A DNA stretch of 64,000 nucleotides, taken from Pseudaquabacterium inlustre (GTDB taxonomy: Bacteria > Pseudomonadota > Gammaproteobacteria > Burkholderiales > Burkholderiaceae_C). The first letter of the stretch is position 1. The number at the start of each line of letters is the position of its first letter. Shown one piece after another: positions 37,360 through 45,651 of the stretch. A model generated the notes under the pieces. It saw only the letters and a program-made list of their open reading frames with translations. It ran no database searches and had not been told where the DNA came from. The stretch is from positions 310,001 through 374,000 of the forward strand of contig NZ_JBBUTH010000001.1 in assembly GCF_038066595.1 (NCBI RefSeq), written 5' to 3'. A program made the translations under genes and the position numbers.

Positions 37360-37758
37360 TCAAGCCGCGGCGGCTTGGAGTTTCTGCATGATCTTGGTCA
37401 CCTTCTCCTCGAGCGTCGCCTTGGTGAAGGGTTTGACCACGTAGCCGGCCGCACCGCTCTGGGCGGCCAGCAGGATGTCCTCCTTGCGGGCCTCGGCGGT
37501 GACCATCAGCACGGGGATGTGCTTGAGGGCCGGGTCGGCCTTGACCGCCTTGAGCAGGTCGAAGCCGTTCATGTTCGGCATGTTGATGTCGCTGACGACG
37601 AAGTCGTAGCGCGCGTTCTTCAGCATCTGCAACGCGACGGCACCGTCCTCGGCTTCGTCGGCGTTGTTGGCCCCCATCTCTTTGAGCAGGCCCCGCACGA
37701 TGCGACGCATCGTGTTGAAGTCGTCGACGATCAAGAACTTCAGGTCGGCGGGATTCAT
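37360..37758 (-). CDS. cheY: CheY, chemotaxis response regulator
   Basis: 132 residues, a stand-alone receiver domain. The acidic pair is D12-D13, the phospho-acceptor D57, switch T87 and K109, all at the E. coli CheY positions. The FliM-binding face region (GAAGYVVKPF) is conserved. The Shine-Dalgarno AGAGGAA is 5 bp from the ATG. Phosphorylated CheY binds the switch to change rotation. Confidence 0.96.
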   Translation of the reverse strand: MNPADLKFLIVDDFNTMRRIVRGLLKEMGANNADEAEDGAVALQMLKNARYDFVVSDINMPNMNGFDLLKAVKADPALKHIPVLMVTAEARKEDILLAAQSGAAGYVVKPFTKATLEEKVTKIMQKLQAAAA

Positions 37759-37801
37759 CGCATTCCTCTGGTCAGGTGTTTCCGGTCACGAGCGTTCCTC
37801 G

Positions 37802-37828
37802 TTATCGGAGGCAGCGCCGGAAACTTGA
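37802..37828 (-). promoter_or_regulatory. FliA (sigma-28) type promoter of cheYZ
   Basis: On the minus strand TCAAG (37828-37824), 14 bp, then TCCGATAA (37809-37802). The distance to the cheY ATG is about 45 bp. It lies within the 142-bp gap downstream of the orphan C39-like gene. Confidence 0.75.
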
Positions 37829-37900
37829 ATGGCGTGCCAGCGGTCGTCGCCGGCCGGCCCAAAGACCCTGAACCAGGCTCATCAGGGGCTTTGGACAGGG

Positions 37901-40255
37901 TCAGGCGGCCATCAGCCGGTGGCCGGGCAGCCCGCTGCCGCTGCCGCTGCCGCCGCTGCCACCACCACCACCGCCGCTGCGCCCCGGCGGGGGCAGGCGG
38001 GCGGGCCGCGGCGGGCCGACCACCGCGTTGTCGCTGCGCTGGCGCAGCGCCGACGCGAAGTCCACCGCGTAGACCCGTCCGCGAGCGGCCGGACGCAGGC
38101 TTGCGGCGGCGGTGTCGGCCCTGTCGGTGGCCAGGGTCGCCGCCTGCGGAATCGTTCGCGGCACCGGCCGGGCAGGCGCCGGCGCAGCACGCGGGCGCAG
38201 GCTGGCGTTCAGGCAGGCGTGGCGCAGCGGCGCCCACAGGCCGTCGCGCACCGTCGCCCGGCCCCAGGCCAGCGGCAGGCCCTGGGCCAGACAGGCCACG
38301 GTGACGCTGGCCTCGACCAGCGCATCGACCGCATTCACCGGCAGCGTTCGAACACGCCGCCGCCAAGCCTCCACCGGCAGCGCGGCCGCCCAAGGCGCCC
38401 ACGACGCCCACGGTGGCGCCGCACGTGCCCGCTGGGCCCGTGCAGGCTGGCCGGGCCCGGACGGCAGCCGATCCCCCGCGGTGACTCGGGCACCGGAGTC
38501 GACGGCTCGCCGGTGCGCCGGCCACAGCGCCGGCCACAGCCCCGCCAGCCTGGCGACCAGCGTGCCGGTCGGGGCTGTCTGGGCTGTCTGAGCTGTCGGG
38601 GCGGGCGCCAGGCCCACCGTCGCAGCACCGGGGTCGCCGGCCACCACGGCGGCCAGGCCCGGCGGCGGCGCCCCCAGGCGTCCGGCCGGCCATCGGGCCC
38701 ATTGCGGCCAGCGTGTCCACTGGCGCCAGGCGGCCCATTGCGGTGATCGCTGAGGTCGATGCCGTTGCACCGATTGCGGCGATTGCGTCGTTCGCGGCCT
38801 TCGCAGCGCTTGCAACGCTTGCAGCGGTTGGGACCACCGTGGCCACCCGGGCACGGACAGGCGCACGCCTCGCCGCGCGGACTGGGCGGGTGGCGGCGTG
38901 GACCGGCGGTCCGGCGGCGCGTCGGCAGCGTCCAGCAGCCATCGTCGGTCGATGGCTGTGTCACGCCAGCGCAGCACCGCAGCGCCACCCGGTGGCGCGG
39001 TGGTTCGTCGGTCGGCCGTTGGCGGATCGGCCAGCATGGGTTCATGGCGGGCGTGGCGTGCCAGGCCGGCGGAGCGGTCCAGGCCGGGATCCCAGCCCGG
39101 TTCGGGCAGGGGTTCGCGCCAGACGTTGGTGGACGCAGCCGGCTGGGGCTCGCGCCGCGGTGTTGCGGCCCAAGCGACCGTGGCCGACGGGCCGCGCAGG
39201 CGCAGGCGGCGCACCAGCGCCCCCACCCACACCTGCACGCGGCGCAGGCGCCCGACAAACTGGCGCCGCATCTGCGCGGCACCGCTGTGATCGTCGAGAA
39301 AGCGCAGATCCAGCACCACGCCGTCCTGGGCCGCGTCGGCACGCGCCACGGGTTCGGGCGCCAGCGCCGGCGTGTCCGCCAGATCCGGTATCGGCCGTGG
39401 CGACGGCGTCCGGGCTTGCGCCGGCACGGTGTCGCGCGGCAGCGTCTGTGCCTGTGTCTGCGTCGGTGTGTGCGTCGGCGGCAAGGCCTGCGTCGGCGGC
39501 AGCGTCTGCAGCGGCATCGGGGGCTGCGCCGGCGCCTGCGCCAGGTTCCAGCGCGGCAGCGGCAGCTCGATCACGTCGTCGAGCACCGGAAGGTCTTCGG
39601 GCACCAGCGGCCGGCCAGCCGCCGAGGTGGCCATCGGCGCCGCCCGCGGTGCCGGCGACGGCGTGGGCACCAACGGTGCGGGGCCTGTTGGGCTGGGCAC
39701 CGACGGCGCACGCGCCACGGGCGGCACACCAGGCCGGCCCGCTGTCGCTGGGGGCGTGGCCACCGGGGCCGCCGTGGCCGCCGGGGCGGCACGCCGGCCC
39801 TGCACGCGGCGCATCAGCAGGCCCGGGCCGACGCATTCGCCGGCCAGTTCGGTGTCGGTGACGGCGAAGGCCATCGGCTCGGGGGTGAAGACCACCACCT
39901 CGCAGCGCCGGGCCTCGCCGGGCCGCCCGTGCAGGGCCGTCACCACGCAGGCGTCGCCGGTGGCCAGGGTCAGCACGGCCGGCAGGTCGGCCGGCATCAG
40001 CTGCACCGGGCTGGTGTGTCCGATGTAGGTGTCACAGCCCAGCCGCTGCAGGGCCTGCAGCGTGCGGTCGGGGTCCTGGGCGAAGGCGGCGGCGTCCAGG
40101 CCGCTGAGGGCCATCACGTCGGGCTGCAGGCCCAGGTGGGCGGTGAGCCAGGGCAGCACCTGCGCGATCGAGCCAGCCGGCGGCAACGCGGGCGCGTCGG
40201 CCAGCCAGATCATCGGCGGATCGGACAGCAGGTCTCTGGAATCGAAGGCGATCAT
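37901..40255 (-). CDS. Orphan C39-like (exporter CLD-type) domain fused to a long low-complexity tail
   Basis: 784 residues; ATG 40255 preceded by GAGGGG. Residues 25-165 resemble the inactive C39-like domain of the HlyB-type exporter in this window. Both share the order of a VLPWLTAHLG/LLWLTQHHG helix, an AxxxLxxLG segment, LPAVLxLxxGDACVV (here PAVLTLATGDACVV, there PAVLLLRSGDACVLV), and a closing V-x-x-P-E/P strand. No catalytic Cys is seen, and there is no transporter or ATPase part. The rest is Pro/Ala/Arg-rich with TPTQTQAQT-like stretches and a glycine-serine run near the C-terminus, probably disordered. It sits between motB and cheY. A substrate-holding accessory of type I secretion is a guess. 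The low-complexity tail makes the downstream coding call less sure than the N-terminal part. Confidence 0.65.
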   Translation of the reverse strand: MIAFDSRDLLSDPPMIWLADAPALPPAGSIAQVLPWLTAHLGLQPDVMALSGLDAAAFAQDPDRTLQALQRLGCDTYIGHTSPVQLMPADLPAVLTLATGDACVVTALHGRPGEARRCEVVVFTPEPMAFAVTDTELAGECVGPGLLMRRVQGRRAAPAATAAPVATPPATAGRPGVPPVARAPSVPSPTGPAPLVPTPSPAPRAAPMATSAAGRPLVPEDLPVLDDVIELPLPRWNLAQAPAQPPMPLQTLPPTQALPPTHTPTQTQAQTLPRDTVPAQARTPSPRPIPDLADTPALAPEPVARADAAQDGVVLDLRFLDDHSGAAQMRRQFVGRLRRVQVWVGALVRRLRLRGPSATVAWAATPRREPQPAASTNVWREPLPEPGWDPGLDRSAGLARHARHEPMLADPPTADRRTTAPPGGAAVLRWRDTAIDRRWLLDAADAPPDRRSTPPPAQSARRGVRLSVPGWPRWSQPLQALQALRRPRTTQSPQSVQRHRPQRSPQWAAWRQWTRWPQWARWPAGRLGAPPPGLAAVVAGDPGAATVGLAPAPTAQTAQTAPTGTLVARLAGLWPALWPAHRRAVDSGARVTAGDRLPSGPGQPARAQRARAAPPWASWAPWAAALPVEAWRRRVRTLPVNAVDALVEASVTVACLAQGLPLAWGRATVRDGLWAPLRHACLNASLRPRAAPAPARPVPRTIPQAATLATDRADTAAASLRPAARGRVYAVDFASALRQRSDNAVVGPPRPARLPPPGRSGGGGGGSGGSGSGSGLPGHRLMAA

Positions 40256-40370
40256 GGCGGTACCCCTCAGGAGAGCGGAGCTTGACCACCATGGTAGGCA
40301 GGGGTGCCGGGAACATGAGCCCGATGAGCCGGGCTTTCACCGGCCAGTTCGGCGCCGGGGCGCCGCGGGG

Positions 40371-41315
40371 TCAGCGGCCGGCGGCCGGCTTGGGCGCGAC
40401 GTTGAGCGCCGGGGCCTCGTCGCTGTCGGCGTTGTCCGGTGCGCCGGGCCGCAGGAAGCGGTTCTCGGCGTCGCGGTTCATCACGATGATGCTGATGCGC
40501 CGGTTCTGCGGGTCGTTGGGATCGGCCGGGTTGAACGGCTGGCTGGAGGCCAGGCCCAGCACGCGCAGCACCCGGTCGTCGCCCAGGCCGCCGCCGATCA
40601 GTTCGCGCCGCGCCGCGTTGGCGCGGTCGGCCGCCAGTTCCCAGTTGCCGTAGCCCTTGTCACCGCCGGGGAACGGCATGGCGTCGGTGTGCCCTTCCAG
40701 CGTGATGCGGTTGGGCACCTCGGCCAGCACGCTGCCGATGGCGCGCAGCAGGTCGCGCATGTGCGGCTTCACCAGCGGGCTGCCGGAATCGAACATCGGC
40801 CGGCTCTGCTCGTCGACGATCTGGATGCGCAGGCCGTCGCGGGTCATGTCCAGCTTGATCTGCGACGAGAACTGGGCGAGTTTGGGGCTGTTCTGCAGCT
40901 CCGACTGCACTTTCTCGCGCAATTCCTCGAGCATGGCGCCCTCGACGCGCTGTTGCTCGGCCTTCAGGCGCTGCAGGTTGATGGTGTGGCGCGGTGCCGG
41001 CACGTCGCCGGCCTTGACCTGACCGTGGCTGCGGCTCAGGTCGGTGCCGCCGCCCTTGATCACGCTGGACGAATCGCCCGAGCCGGAGCCGCCGTTCAGC
41101 AGCGCCACCTTCAGCGGCGAATTGAAGTAGTCGGCAATGCCCTTCTTGTCGCCCTCGGTGGTGCTGCCCAGCAGCCACATCAGCAGGAAGAAGGCCATCA
41201 TCGCGGTCACGAAGTCGGCGTACGCGATCTTCCACGCCCCGCCATGCGCCGCATGGCCGCCCTTCTTCACCTTCTTGATGATGATGGGCTGCAGCTTCTT
41301 GGCGTCACCAGCCAT
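40371..41315 (-). CDS. motB: MotB, flagellar stator protein
   Basis: 314 residues. One membrane helix near residues 30-52 (KIAYADFVTAMMAFFLLMWLLG) with the proton-binding Asp at D34. The C-terminal OmpA-like peptidoglycan-binding domain has LEGHTDAMPF and NWELAADRANAARREL, then NRRISIIVMN. GGGGAGAA precedes the ATG. MotB anchors the stator to peptidoglycan. It is separated from motA by 132 bp that hold a palindromic repeat. Confidence 0.95.
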   Translation of the reverse strand: MAGDAKKLQPIIIKKVKKGGHAAHGGAWKIAYADFVTAMMAFFLLMWLLGSTTEGDKKGIADYFNSPLKVALLNGGSGSGDSSSVIKGGGTDLSRSHGQVKAGDVPAPRHTINLQRLKAEQQRVEGAMLEELREKVQSELQNSPKLAQFSSQIKLDMTRDGLRIQIVDEQSRPMFDSGSPLVKPHMRDLLRAIGSVLAEVPNRITLEGHTDAMPFPGGDKGYGNWELAADRANAARRELIGGGLGDDRVLRVLGLASSQPFNPADPNDPQNRRISIIVMNRDAENRFLRPGAPDNADSDEAPALNVAPKPAAGR

Positions 41316-41360
41316 GGTTCTCCCCGAAGCGCACCGGTGGCGGCAGGGTCGCGGTCAAAC

Positions 41361-41445
41361 CAAGCAGCCGCCGCGGAGCCGGCTTTGCCGGGCCGCTGGC
41401 TGCGCCCCCCTGGGGGGAAGCGCCGAAGGCGCTACGGGGGTCGGC
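41361..41445. repeat. Intergenic palindromic (REP-like) element between motA and motB
   Basis: Three nested or adjacent hairpins: GCAGCC...GGCTGC around 41364-41402, CCCCCC-T-GGGGGG at 41405-41417, and AGCGCC-GAA-GGCGCT at 41419-41433. I recall similar GC-rich palindromes between genes in Comamonadaceae and relatives; this is recognition by eye, not a search. It could act as mRNA stabiliser or attenuator between the two stator genes. Confidence 0.5.
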
Positions 41446-41447
41446 CA

Positions 41448-42305
41448 TCACTTCTTCTTCACGTGCTGTTCGAGTTCGGAGAACGTCGGACGGTCGTCGG
41501 AGAACAGCACCTTGCGGCCGAATTCGATCGCCACCTGGGGCGCGTAGCCCTGCATCGAGGCCAGCAGCGTGGTCTTGATGCACTGGAATTCCTTGCCGGC
41601 GTCTTCCACCTTCTGCTCCAGCAGGCCGCCCAGCGGCTCCACGAAGCCGTAGGCCAGCAGAATGCCCAGGAAGGTACCCACCAGGGCCGAGCCGATCATG
41701 CCGCCCAGCACCGCCGGGGGCTGGCCCACCGAGCCCATGGTGTTCACCACGCCCAGCACGGCGGCCACGATGCCGAAGGCCGGCAGGCCGCCCGCCAGCC
41801 GCCCGATGGCGGCCACGGCGGCGTGCTCTTCCTGGTGGTGCGTCTCGATCTCGCTGTCCATCAGGCTCTCGATCTCGTGGGCGTTCAGGTTGCCCGAGAC
41901 CATCATGCGCAGGTAGTCGGTGATGAACTCGACCACGTGGTGGTCGTTGCCCACCACCGGGTACTTCTGGAAGATGGCCGAGTTGTGCGGGTCTTCGACG
42001 TCCTTTTCGATCGACATCAGGCCCTCCTTGCGGGCCTTCTGCAGGATGTCGTACATCAGCGCCAGCAGCTCCATGTAGCGGGCCTTGCTGAATTTGCTGC
42101 CCTTGAAGCACTGGCCCAGGCCGGCCAGCGTCTTCTTGGTCACCTTCATCTGGTTGTTGGCCAGGAAGGCGCCGAAGGCCGAACCGAAGATGGTGGTGAA
42201 CTCGAAGGGCAAGGCCTTCAGGATCACGCCCATGTTGCCGCCGTGCACGATGTACACGCCGAAGATGCAAGCCAGCGCGAGAACCCAACCGATGATGACG
42301 AACAT
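41448..42305 (-). CDS. motA: MotA, flagellar stator protein
   Basis: 285 residues, usual length. Start MFVIIGWVLALACIFGVY at 42305. Four membrane helices; the cytoplasmic loop carries R and E residues that meet FliG (RYMELLALMYDILQKARKEGLMSIEKD). The GGLPAFGIVAAVLGVVNTM and GTFLGILLAYGFVEPL helices are the MotA signature. The start has no clear Shine-Dalgarno. The FliA-type promoter at 42366-42392 drives it. Confidence 0.95.
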   Translation of the reverse strand: MFVIIGWVLALACIFGVYIVHGGNMGVILKALPFEFTTIFGSAFGAFLANNQMKVTKKTLAGLGQCFKGSKFSKARYMELLALMYDILQKARKEGLMSIEKDVEDPHNSAIFQKYPVVGNDHHVVEFITDYLRMMVSGNLNAHEIESLMDSEIETHHQEEHAAVAAIGRLAGGLPAFGIVAAVLGVVNTMGSVGQPPAVLGGMIGSALVGTFLGILLAYGFVEPLGGLLEQKVEDAGKEFQCIKTTLLASMQGYAPQVAIEFGRKVLFSDDRPTFSELEQHVKKK

Positions 42306-42365
42306 GGTGCGTTTTCGAAGGTGAAACCGGTCGGCACGCCCCGCGGGACGCACCGGTTCGCTGAT

Positions 42366-42392
42366 TTATCGGCGGCCCGGGGTGCGGATTGA
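42366..42392 (-). promoter_or_regulatory. FliA (sigma-28) type promoter of motAB, overlapping the upstream stop codon
   Basis: On the minus strand TCAAT (42392-42388), 14 bp, GCCGATAA (42373-42366). The TAA of the -10 element is also the stop codon of the upstream methyltransferase gene. Transcription would begin about 50 bp before the motA ATG. Confidence 0.75.
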
Positions 42393-43241
42393 GCCGGAAC
42401 TGGCGCCCCGGTACGGCTTGTTCTCGATGCGGTAGACCCACACCGGTTGCGCGCCGGGCCGGCGCAGCACGCGCGCCGGCGGCACGCCGGGCACGGCGAA
42501 GTCCAGGCTCACCAGCCAGCGGCCGGGTGCCATCTCGGCGCAGGCCTTGTCCCAGGCGCGGGCCATCGATTCAGGACGCTGGAACAGGTACACCAGGTCC
42601 AGGCCCGACCAGTCCTCGGCCCACAGGTCGCCGCGGCGCACCTGGGCGAAGCGGCAGCGCCAGCGCGCGGCCAGGGCCAGCGGCCAGCTCCATTCGGTGC
42701 CCTGCAGCCGGGCCTGCGGGTATTCGGTGTGCAGGGCCTCCAGACCCTGGCCCAGGCCGCAGCCGGCGTCGAGCACGCGTGCGCCAGCCGGCAGCGGCAC
42801 CTGGCGGGCCAGGCCCTGCAGCGCCCGCGGCGGCGTGGGAAACAGCGGCGCATCGCGCCAGGCGCGCAGCGGGTAGGCCACCAGCAGCAGGCCCAGCGGC
42901 AGCAGCCAGGCCCAGGCCGGCACGCCCTGCGCCAGGCCGCTGCCCAGCATGGCCAGCGGGAAACCGCCACCCAGGATCATGCGGCGCCAGGTGCTCAGGC
43001 CGGGCCAGGCCAGGGCCAGCGCGGTGCAGGCCACCAGGCCGGTGCCCAGGGCCAGCCAGGGGCTGGCACCGGCCAGGCGCAGCACCAGCGTCAGCAGCCA
43101 GGCGGCCAGCCAGCCCAGCAGCGCCGGCGCCGGCCAGCGCAGGCGCGCGGCCAGGCCGGTCGCCAGCGCGGCGGCGCGACCGGTTTCGGCGGTGTGCGGC
43201 GACGGCGCAGGGGCCGCGGCAGCAGTGGCGTGGGCAGACAT
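42366..43241 (-). CDS. Membrane-anchored SAM methyltransferase of unknown target
   Basis: 291 residues from ATG 43241; the frame is open further upstream, but the extra stretch looks unconserved. The first 125 residues hold an Ala-rich leader and about four hydrophobic helices (ALLGWLAAWLLTLVLRLAG and following). The C-terminal half is a class I methyltransferase with VLDAGCGLGQGLEALH as motif I and a LDLVYLFQRPESM segment. It is between the HD-like gene and motA, with the motA promoter inside its 3' end. Its role in motility, if any, is unknown. Confidence 0.7.
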   Translation of the reverse strand: MSAHATAAAAPAPSPHTAETGRAAALATGLAARLRWPAPALLGWLAAWLLTLVLRLAGASPWLALGTGLVACTALALAWPGLSTWRRMILGGGFPLAMLGSGLAQGVPAWAWLLPLGLLLVAYPLRAWRDAPLFPTPPRALQGLARQVPLPAGARVLDAGCGLGQGLEALHTEYPQARLQGTEWSWPLALAARWRCRFAQVRRGDLWAEDWSGLDLVYLFQRPESMARAWDKACAEMAPGRWLVSLDFAVPGVPPARVLRRPGAQPVWVYRIENKPYRGASSGSIRTPGRR

Positions 43242-43337
43242 GCGCGCCAGTGTGTCGATCACGACATGCGCGCGGTCGTCCGAAATGCGGGGCGATCCGG
43301 GCCCGGTGGGTCCGTCGGTCGGGTTCGAGACCTGAAT

Positions 43338-43365
43338 AACCGGCAAATCCGATGAAACCGGCAAA
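43338..43365. repeat. Direct repeat AACCGGCAAA, possible operator
   Basis: Two exact 10-bp copies at 43338-43347 and 43356-43365, 18 bp start to start, in the 237-bp gap between the HD-like gene and the membrane methyltransferase. The spacing would place both copies on nearly the same DNA face. No regulator can be named. Confidence 0.35.
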
Positions 43366-43478
43366 ATTTCACGGGCTGTCGCGGCGGACGGGCGCCCGGA
43401 CTGGCGTCCGGACAGGCGCGTGGACGGGCGCTCAGGGGTGCTGACCGGCGGCGCCATCAGTCCGGCCCGCCCGGTCGG

Positions 43479-44537
43479 TCAGCGCAGGCGCAGCAGCTGC
43501 GCGTGCGGCACGGTCAGCGGCAGCGGCGACAGATCGGGGTCGAGGCTGCCGGTCACGGCATGGGCCGGATCGGCGGTGTCGCGCGACACCGGCTGGGCCA
43601 GCGGCTGGCCCTGGGCGTCGGCCAGCACGGCCACGCGTGGCAGGTTGGCGCGCAGGCCGCGGGCGATGACCACGCCGCGCTCGCCATTGGCCAAGCGCAC
43701 CGGGCTGCCGGGCGGGTACAGGCCCAGCGCGCCGATCATCGCGTGGCCGATCTCGTCGGTGGTGCCGTCCGGGCCCACGCAGGCGGTGCGCGCGGCCAGT
43801 ACCGGCGACAGCGGCGGCCGGTCGGCGCGGCAGGCCAGCGCGGCGGCGAAGCGGTCGACCCGGCGCAGCAGCCGGGCCGCGGCCGCGGCCGGCGGCAGGC
43901 GCATCAGCGGCAGCGCGTCGGGCGCCTCGTCGTGGTGGTGGCGCACGATGGCCAGCCACAGTTCGTCGTGCACGCCGGCCGCGGCCAGCGTGTGCGCAGC
44001 CGCCACGGCATGGGTGTCGATGCGCGCCTGCTCGGCCACCGAGGGCGGACCGTCGTGCTCGGCCAGGCGGTCCTGCAGCGCGCGCAGCGTGCAGTTCATG
44101 GTCAGCGCGGCCAGCGCCAGGGCCTCGCCCTGGTGGTCGCTGCCGCCCAGGCGGGCATGGGCTTCGCGCGCCACCCACCAGCACAGCCAGGCGTGGCGGT
44201 CGCTGTAGCCGGCCACCTCGTGGCCGGCGCGCAGGATCAGCCAATACAGCGCGGCATCGGGCTGGGCATCGACCACGGCGGCGGCGCGGCGGTGCAGGTC
44301 GCGCAGGCGCGACTCGGCCACGCCGGGCGCGGTTTCGTGCGGCAGCGCCACCAGTTCCTCGGCCAGCGCGGCCAGCAGCGGCGGCCAGGGGTCAGTGGTG
44401 GACGGGGCGTCGGCCAGGATGGGATGCACGGCGCTGGGCGGTACCGGCAGCGGGGCCGCGGCGTCGACCGACGCGGCATCGCGCGGCGTGGTGGACGGCC
44501 GGGCTTCAGGAGGCGTGGTGGACGTGGGCATGGTCAT
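43479..44537 (-). CDS. HD-GYP-like protein with degenerate HD motif
   Basis: 352 residues from ATG 44537 (ATG 44531 also possible). After a Pro/Thr-rich leader, residues about 70-270 resemble an HD-type all-helical domain; ELWLAIVRHHHDEAPDALPL looks like the second His cluster of HD-GYP phosphodiesterases. The first HD pair and the GYP triplet are not visible, so c-di-GMP hydrolysis is doubtful. The C-terminal ~90 residues (YPPGSPVRLANGERGVVIARG and following) match the small beta domain often found after HD-GYP (a PG-x-x-V-x-L-x-NGE motif). It lies downstream of flhDC, just after a terminator. Confidence 0.65.
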   Translation of the reverse strand: MTMPTSTTPPEARPSTTPRDAASVDAAAPLPVPPSAVHPILADAPSTTDPWPPLLAALAEELVALPHETAPGVAESRLRDLHRRAAAVVDAQPDAALYWLILRAGHEVAGYSDRHAWLCWWVAREAHARLGGSDHQGEALALAALTMNCTLRALQDRLAEHDGPPSVAEQARIDTHAVAAAHTLAAAGVHDELWLAIVRHHHDEAPDALPLMRLPPAAAAARLLRRVDRFAAALACRADRPPLSPVLAARTACVGPDGTTDEIGHAMIGALGLYPPGSPVRLANGERGVVIARGLRANLPRVAVLADAQGQPLAQPVSRDTADPAHAVTGSLDPDLSPLPLTVPHAQLLRLR

Positions 44538-44559
44538 GGACTGGAACAGGGACGACAGG

Positions 44560-44594
44560 AAAAAAAAGAGGCGGCTTCCGTGAGGAACCCGCCT
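44560..44594 (-). terminator. Strong intrinsic terminator downstream of flhDC
   Basis: On the minus strand AGGCGG-GTTCC, loop TCAC, GGAAG-CCGCCT, then C and eight T. The T run ends about 22 bp before the start of the HD-like gene, so it may act as an attenuator for that gene as well as ending flhDC transcripts. Confidence 0.85.
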
Positions 44595-44715
44595 GCAAAG
44601 CACAGGGGACTGTGCCAGGAGGAGACAAGCAAGAAAAACTGCGGTCGCTGAGTTCGCTATCGGCCGCCAGACGCCGGGGCTCGAGGCCGGCGCCGGGCCA
44701 CCGCGGGCGAAGGCA

Positions 44716-45279
44716 TCAGTCGGCCATGCATTCCTGCACGCTCGGCAGGCGGATGGCGCCGGCATTGCGCCCCTTGCCGGCCCGGGCGGGCGGGTTGCAC
44801 AGGCCGCACACATAGTGGCGGGCGATCTCGTGCGGGTGGGTCACGAAGTGGCCGCCGCACTTGCTGCACTTGGTCATGGTGAGCATGCCGTTGTCGACGA
44901 ACTTCACCAGGCGCCAGGCGCGGGTGACCGACAGCTGCGGCTCGAGGTCCTGCGCGCCCACCTGTTCCTGGTAGAGCTTGTAGGCCTTGATCACCGTGTC
45001 GATCTCGTCGAGCGCGGCCACCTTGTTCAGGTATTCGTGGATGTTCAGGAAGAGGCTGGCATGGATGTTGGGCTGCCAGGTCATGAACCAGTCGGTGGAG
45101 AACGGCAGCTGGCCCTTGCTGGGCGACTTGCCGGCGACCTCCTTGTACAGGCGCAGCAGGCGCTCGTAGCTCAGGTCGGTCTCGCTCTCCAGCACCTGCA
45201 GGCGGGCACCGAGCTTGATCAGCTCGACAGCGGTCTCGATCTGCTTGGCTTCGGTCAGGATGCTCTTGGTGCGCGACAT
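44716..45279 (-). CDS. flhC: FlhC, flagellar master regulator subunit
   Basis: 187 residues. FlhC forms the FlhD4C2 activator of class II flagellar promoters. The zinc site is intact: C138-x2-C141 and C158-x2-C161 (KCSKCGG and YVCGLCN). The N-terminal helical region (SILTEAKQIETAVELIKLGAR) is typical. AGGAGAGAG precedes the ATG. It follows flhD by 48 bp. Confidence 0.97.
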   Translation of the reverse strand: MSRTKSILTEAKQIETAVELIKLGARLQVLESETDLSYERLLRLYKEVAGKSPSKGQLPFSTDWFMTWQPNIHASLFLNIHEYLNKVAALDEIDTVIKAYKLYQEQVGAQDLEPQLSVTRAWRLVKFVDNGMLTMTKCSKCGGHFVTHPHEIARHYVCGLCNPPARAGKGRNAGAIRLPSVQECMAD

Positions 45280-45327
45280 GGTTCTCTCTCCTTGATGTTT
45301 GTCAGGTTCGGCGTCGAGGCCGGCGGC

Positions 45328-45651
45328 TTACGCAGCCTCTTGATGGCGGCCGGCCATCAGGATGCTGGCGTGCAGGCGGCTGACGGCGTCGTTGGCGGCC
45401 GACTTGCCGTGGCTGGTCAGCAGGCCCCAGACCATGTCGTCGTCGCAGCGCATCTTGCACAGCAGTGTGTTGCTGGAGGCCACCTTCATCATCTGGGCGG
45501 GGGTCAGCGCGGCGATCAGGTCGGCGGTGCCCTCGTTGATGCCCAGGCGGAACAGGGCCTGGTCGCGGTCGATGCGCACCAGCGACTGGGCCAGCATCAG
45601 GTACGACAGGTTGGCTTCGCGGATCTCGGCGAGGATCTGGTCGGTGTTCAT
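45328..45651 (-). CDS. flhD: FlhD, flagellar master regulator subunit
   Basis: 107 residues from ATG 45651, preceded by GGAGAG; the frame is open further upstream, but the FlhD family starts at MNTDQILAEIREANLSYL. ANLSYLMLAQSLVRIDRDQALFRLGI and LLTSHGK match betaproteobacterial FlhD. It pairs with FlhC to switch on flagellar genes; the FliA promoters in the window are downstream of that switch. Confidence 0.96.
   Translation of the reverse strand: MNTDQILAEIREANLSYLMLAQSLVRIDRDQALFRLGINEGTADLIAALTPAQMMKVASSNTLLCKMRCDDDMVWGLLTSHGKSAANDAVSRLHASILMAGRHQEAA

Noticed and set aside
38759..40285. 508-codon plus-strand frame opposite the orphan C39-like gene
   Set aside because: His/Arg/Gly-rich without motifs; the minus strand N-terminus resembles the exporter domain.
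44538..44813. Upstream extension of the HD-like gene
   Set aside because: It would be translated through the flhDC terminator and ends up antisense to no conserved feature; the ATG at 44537 is preferred.
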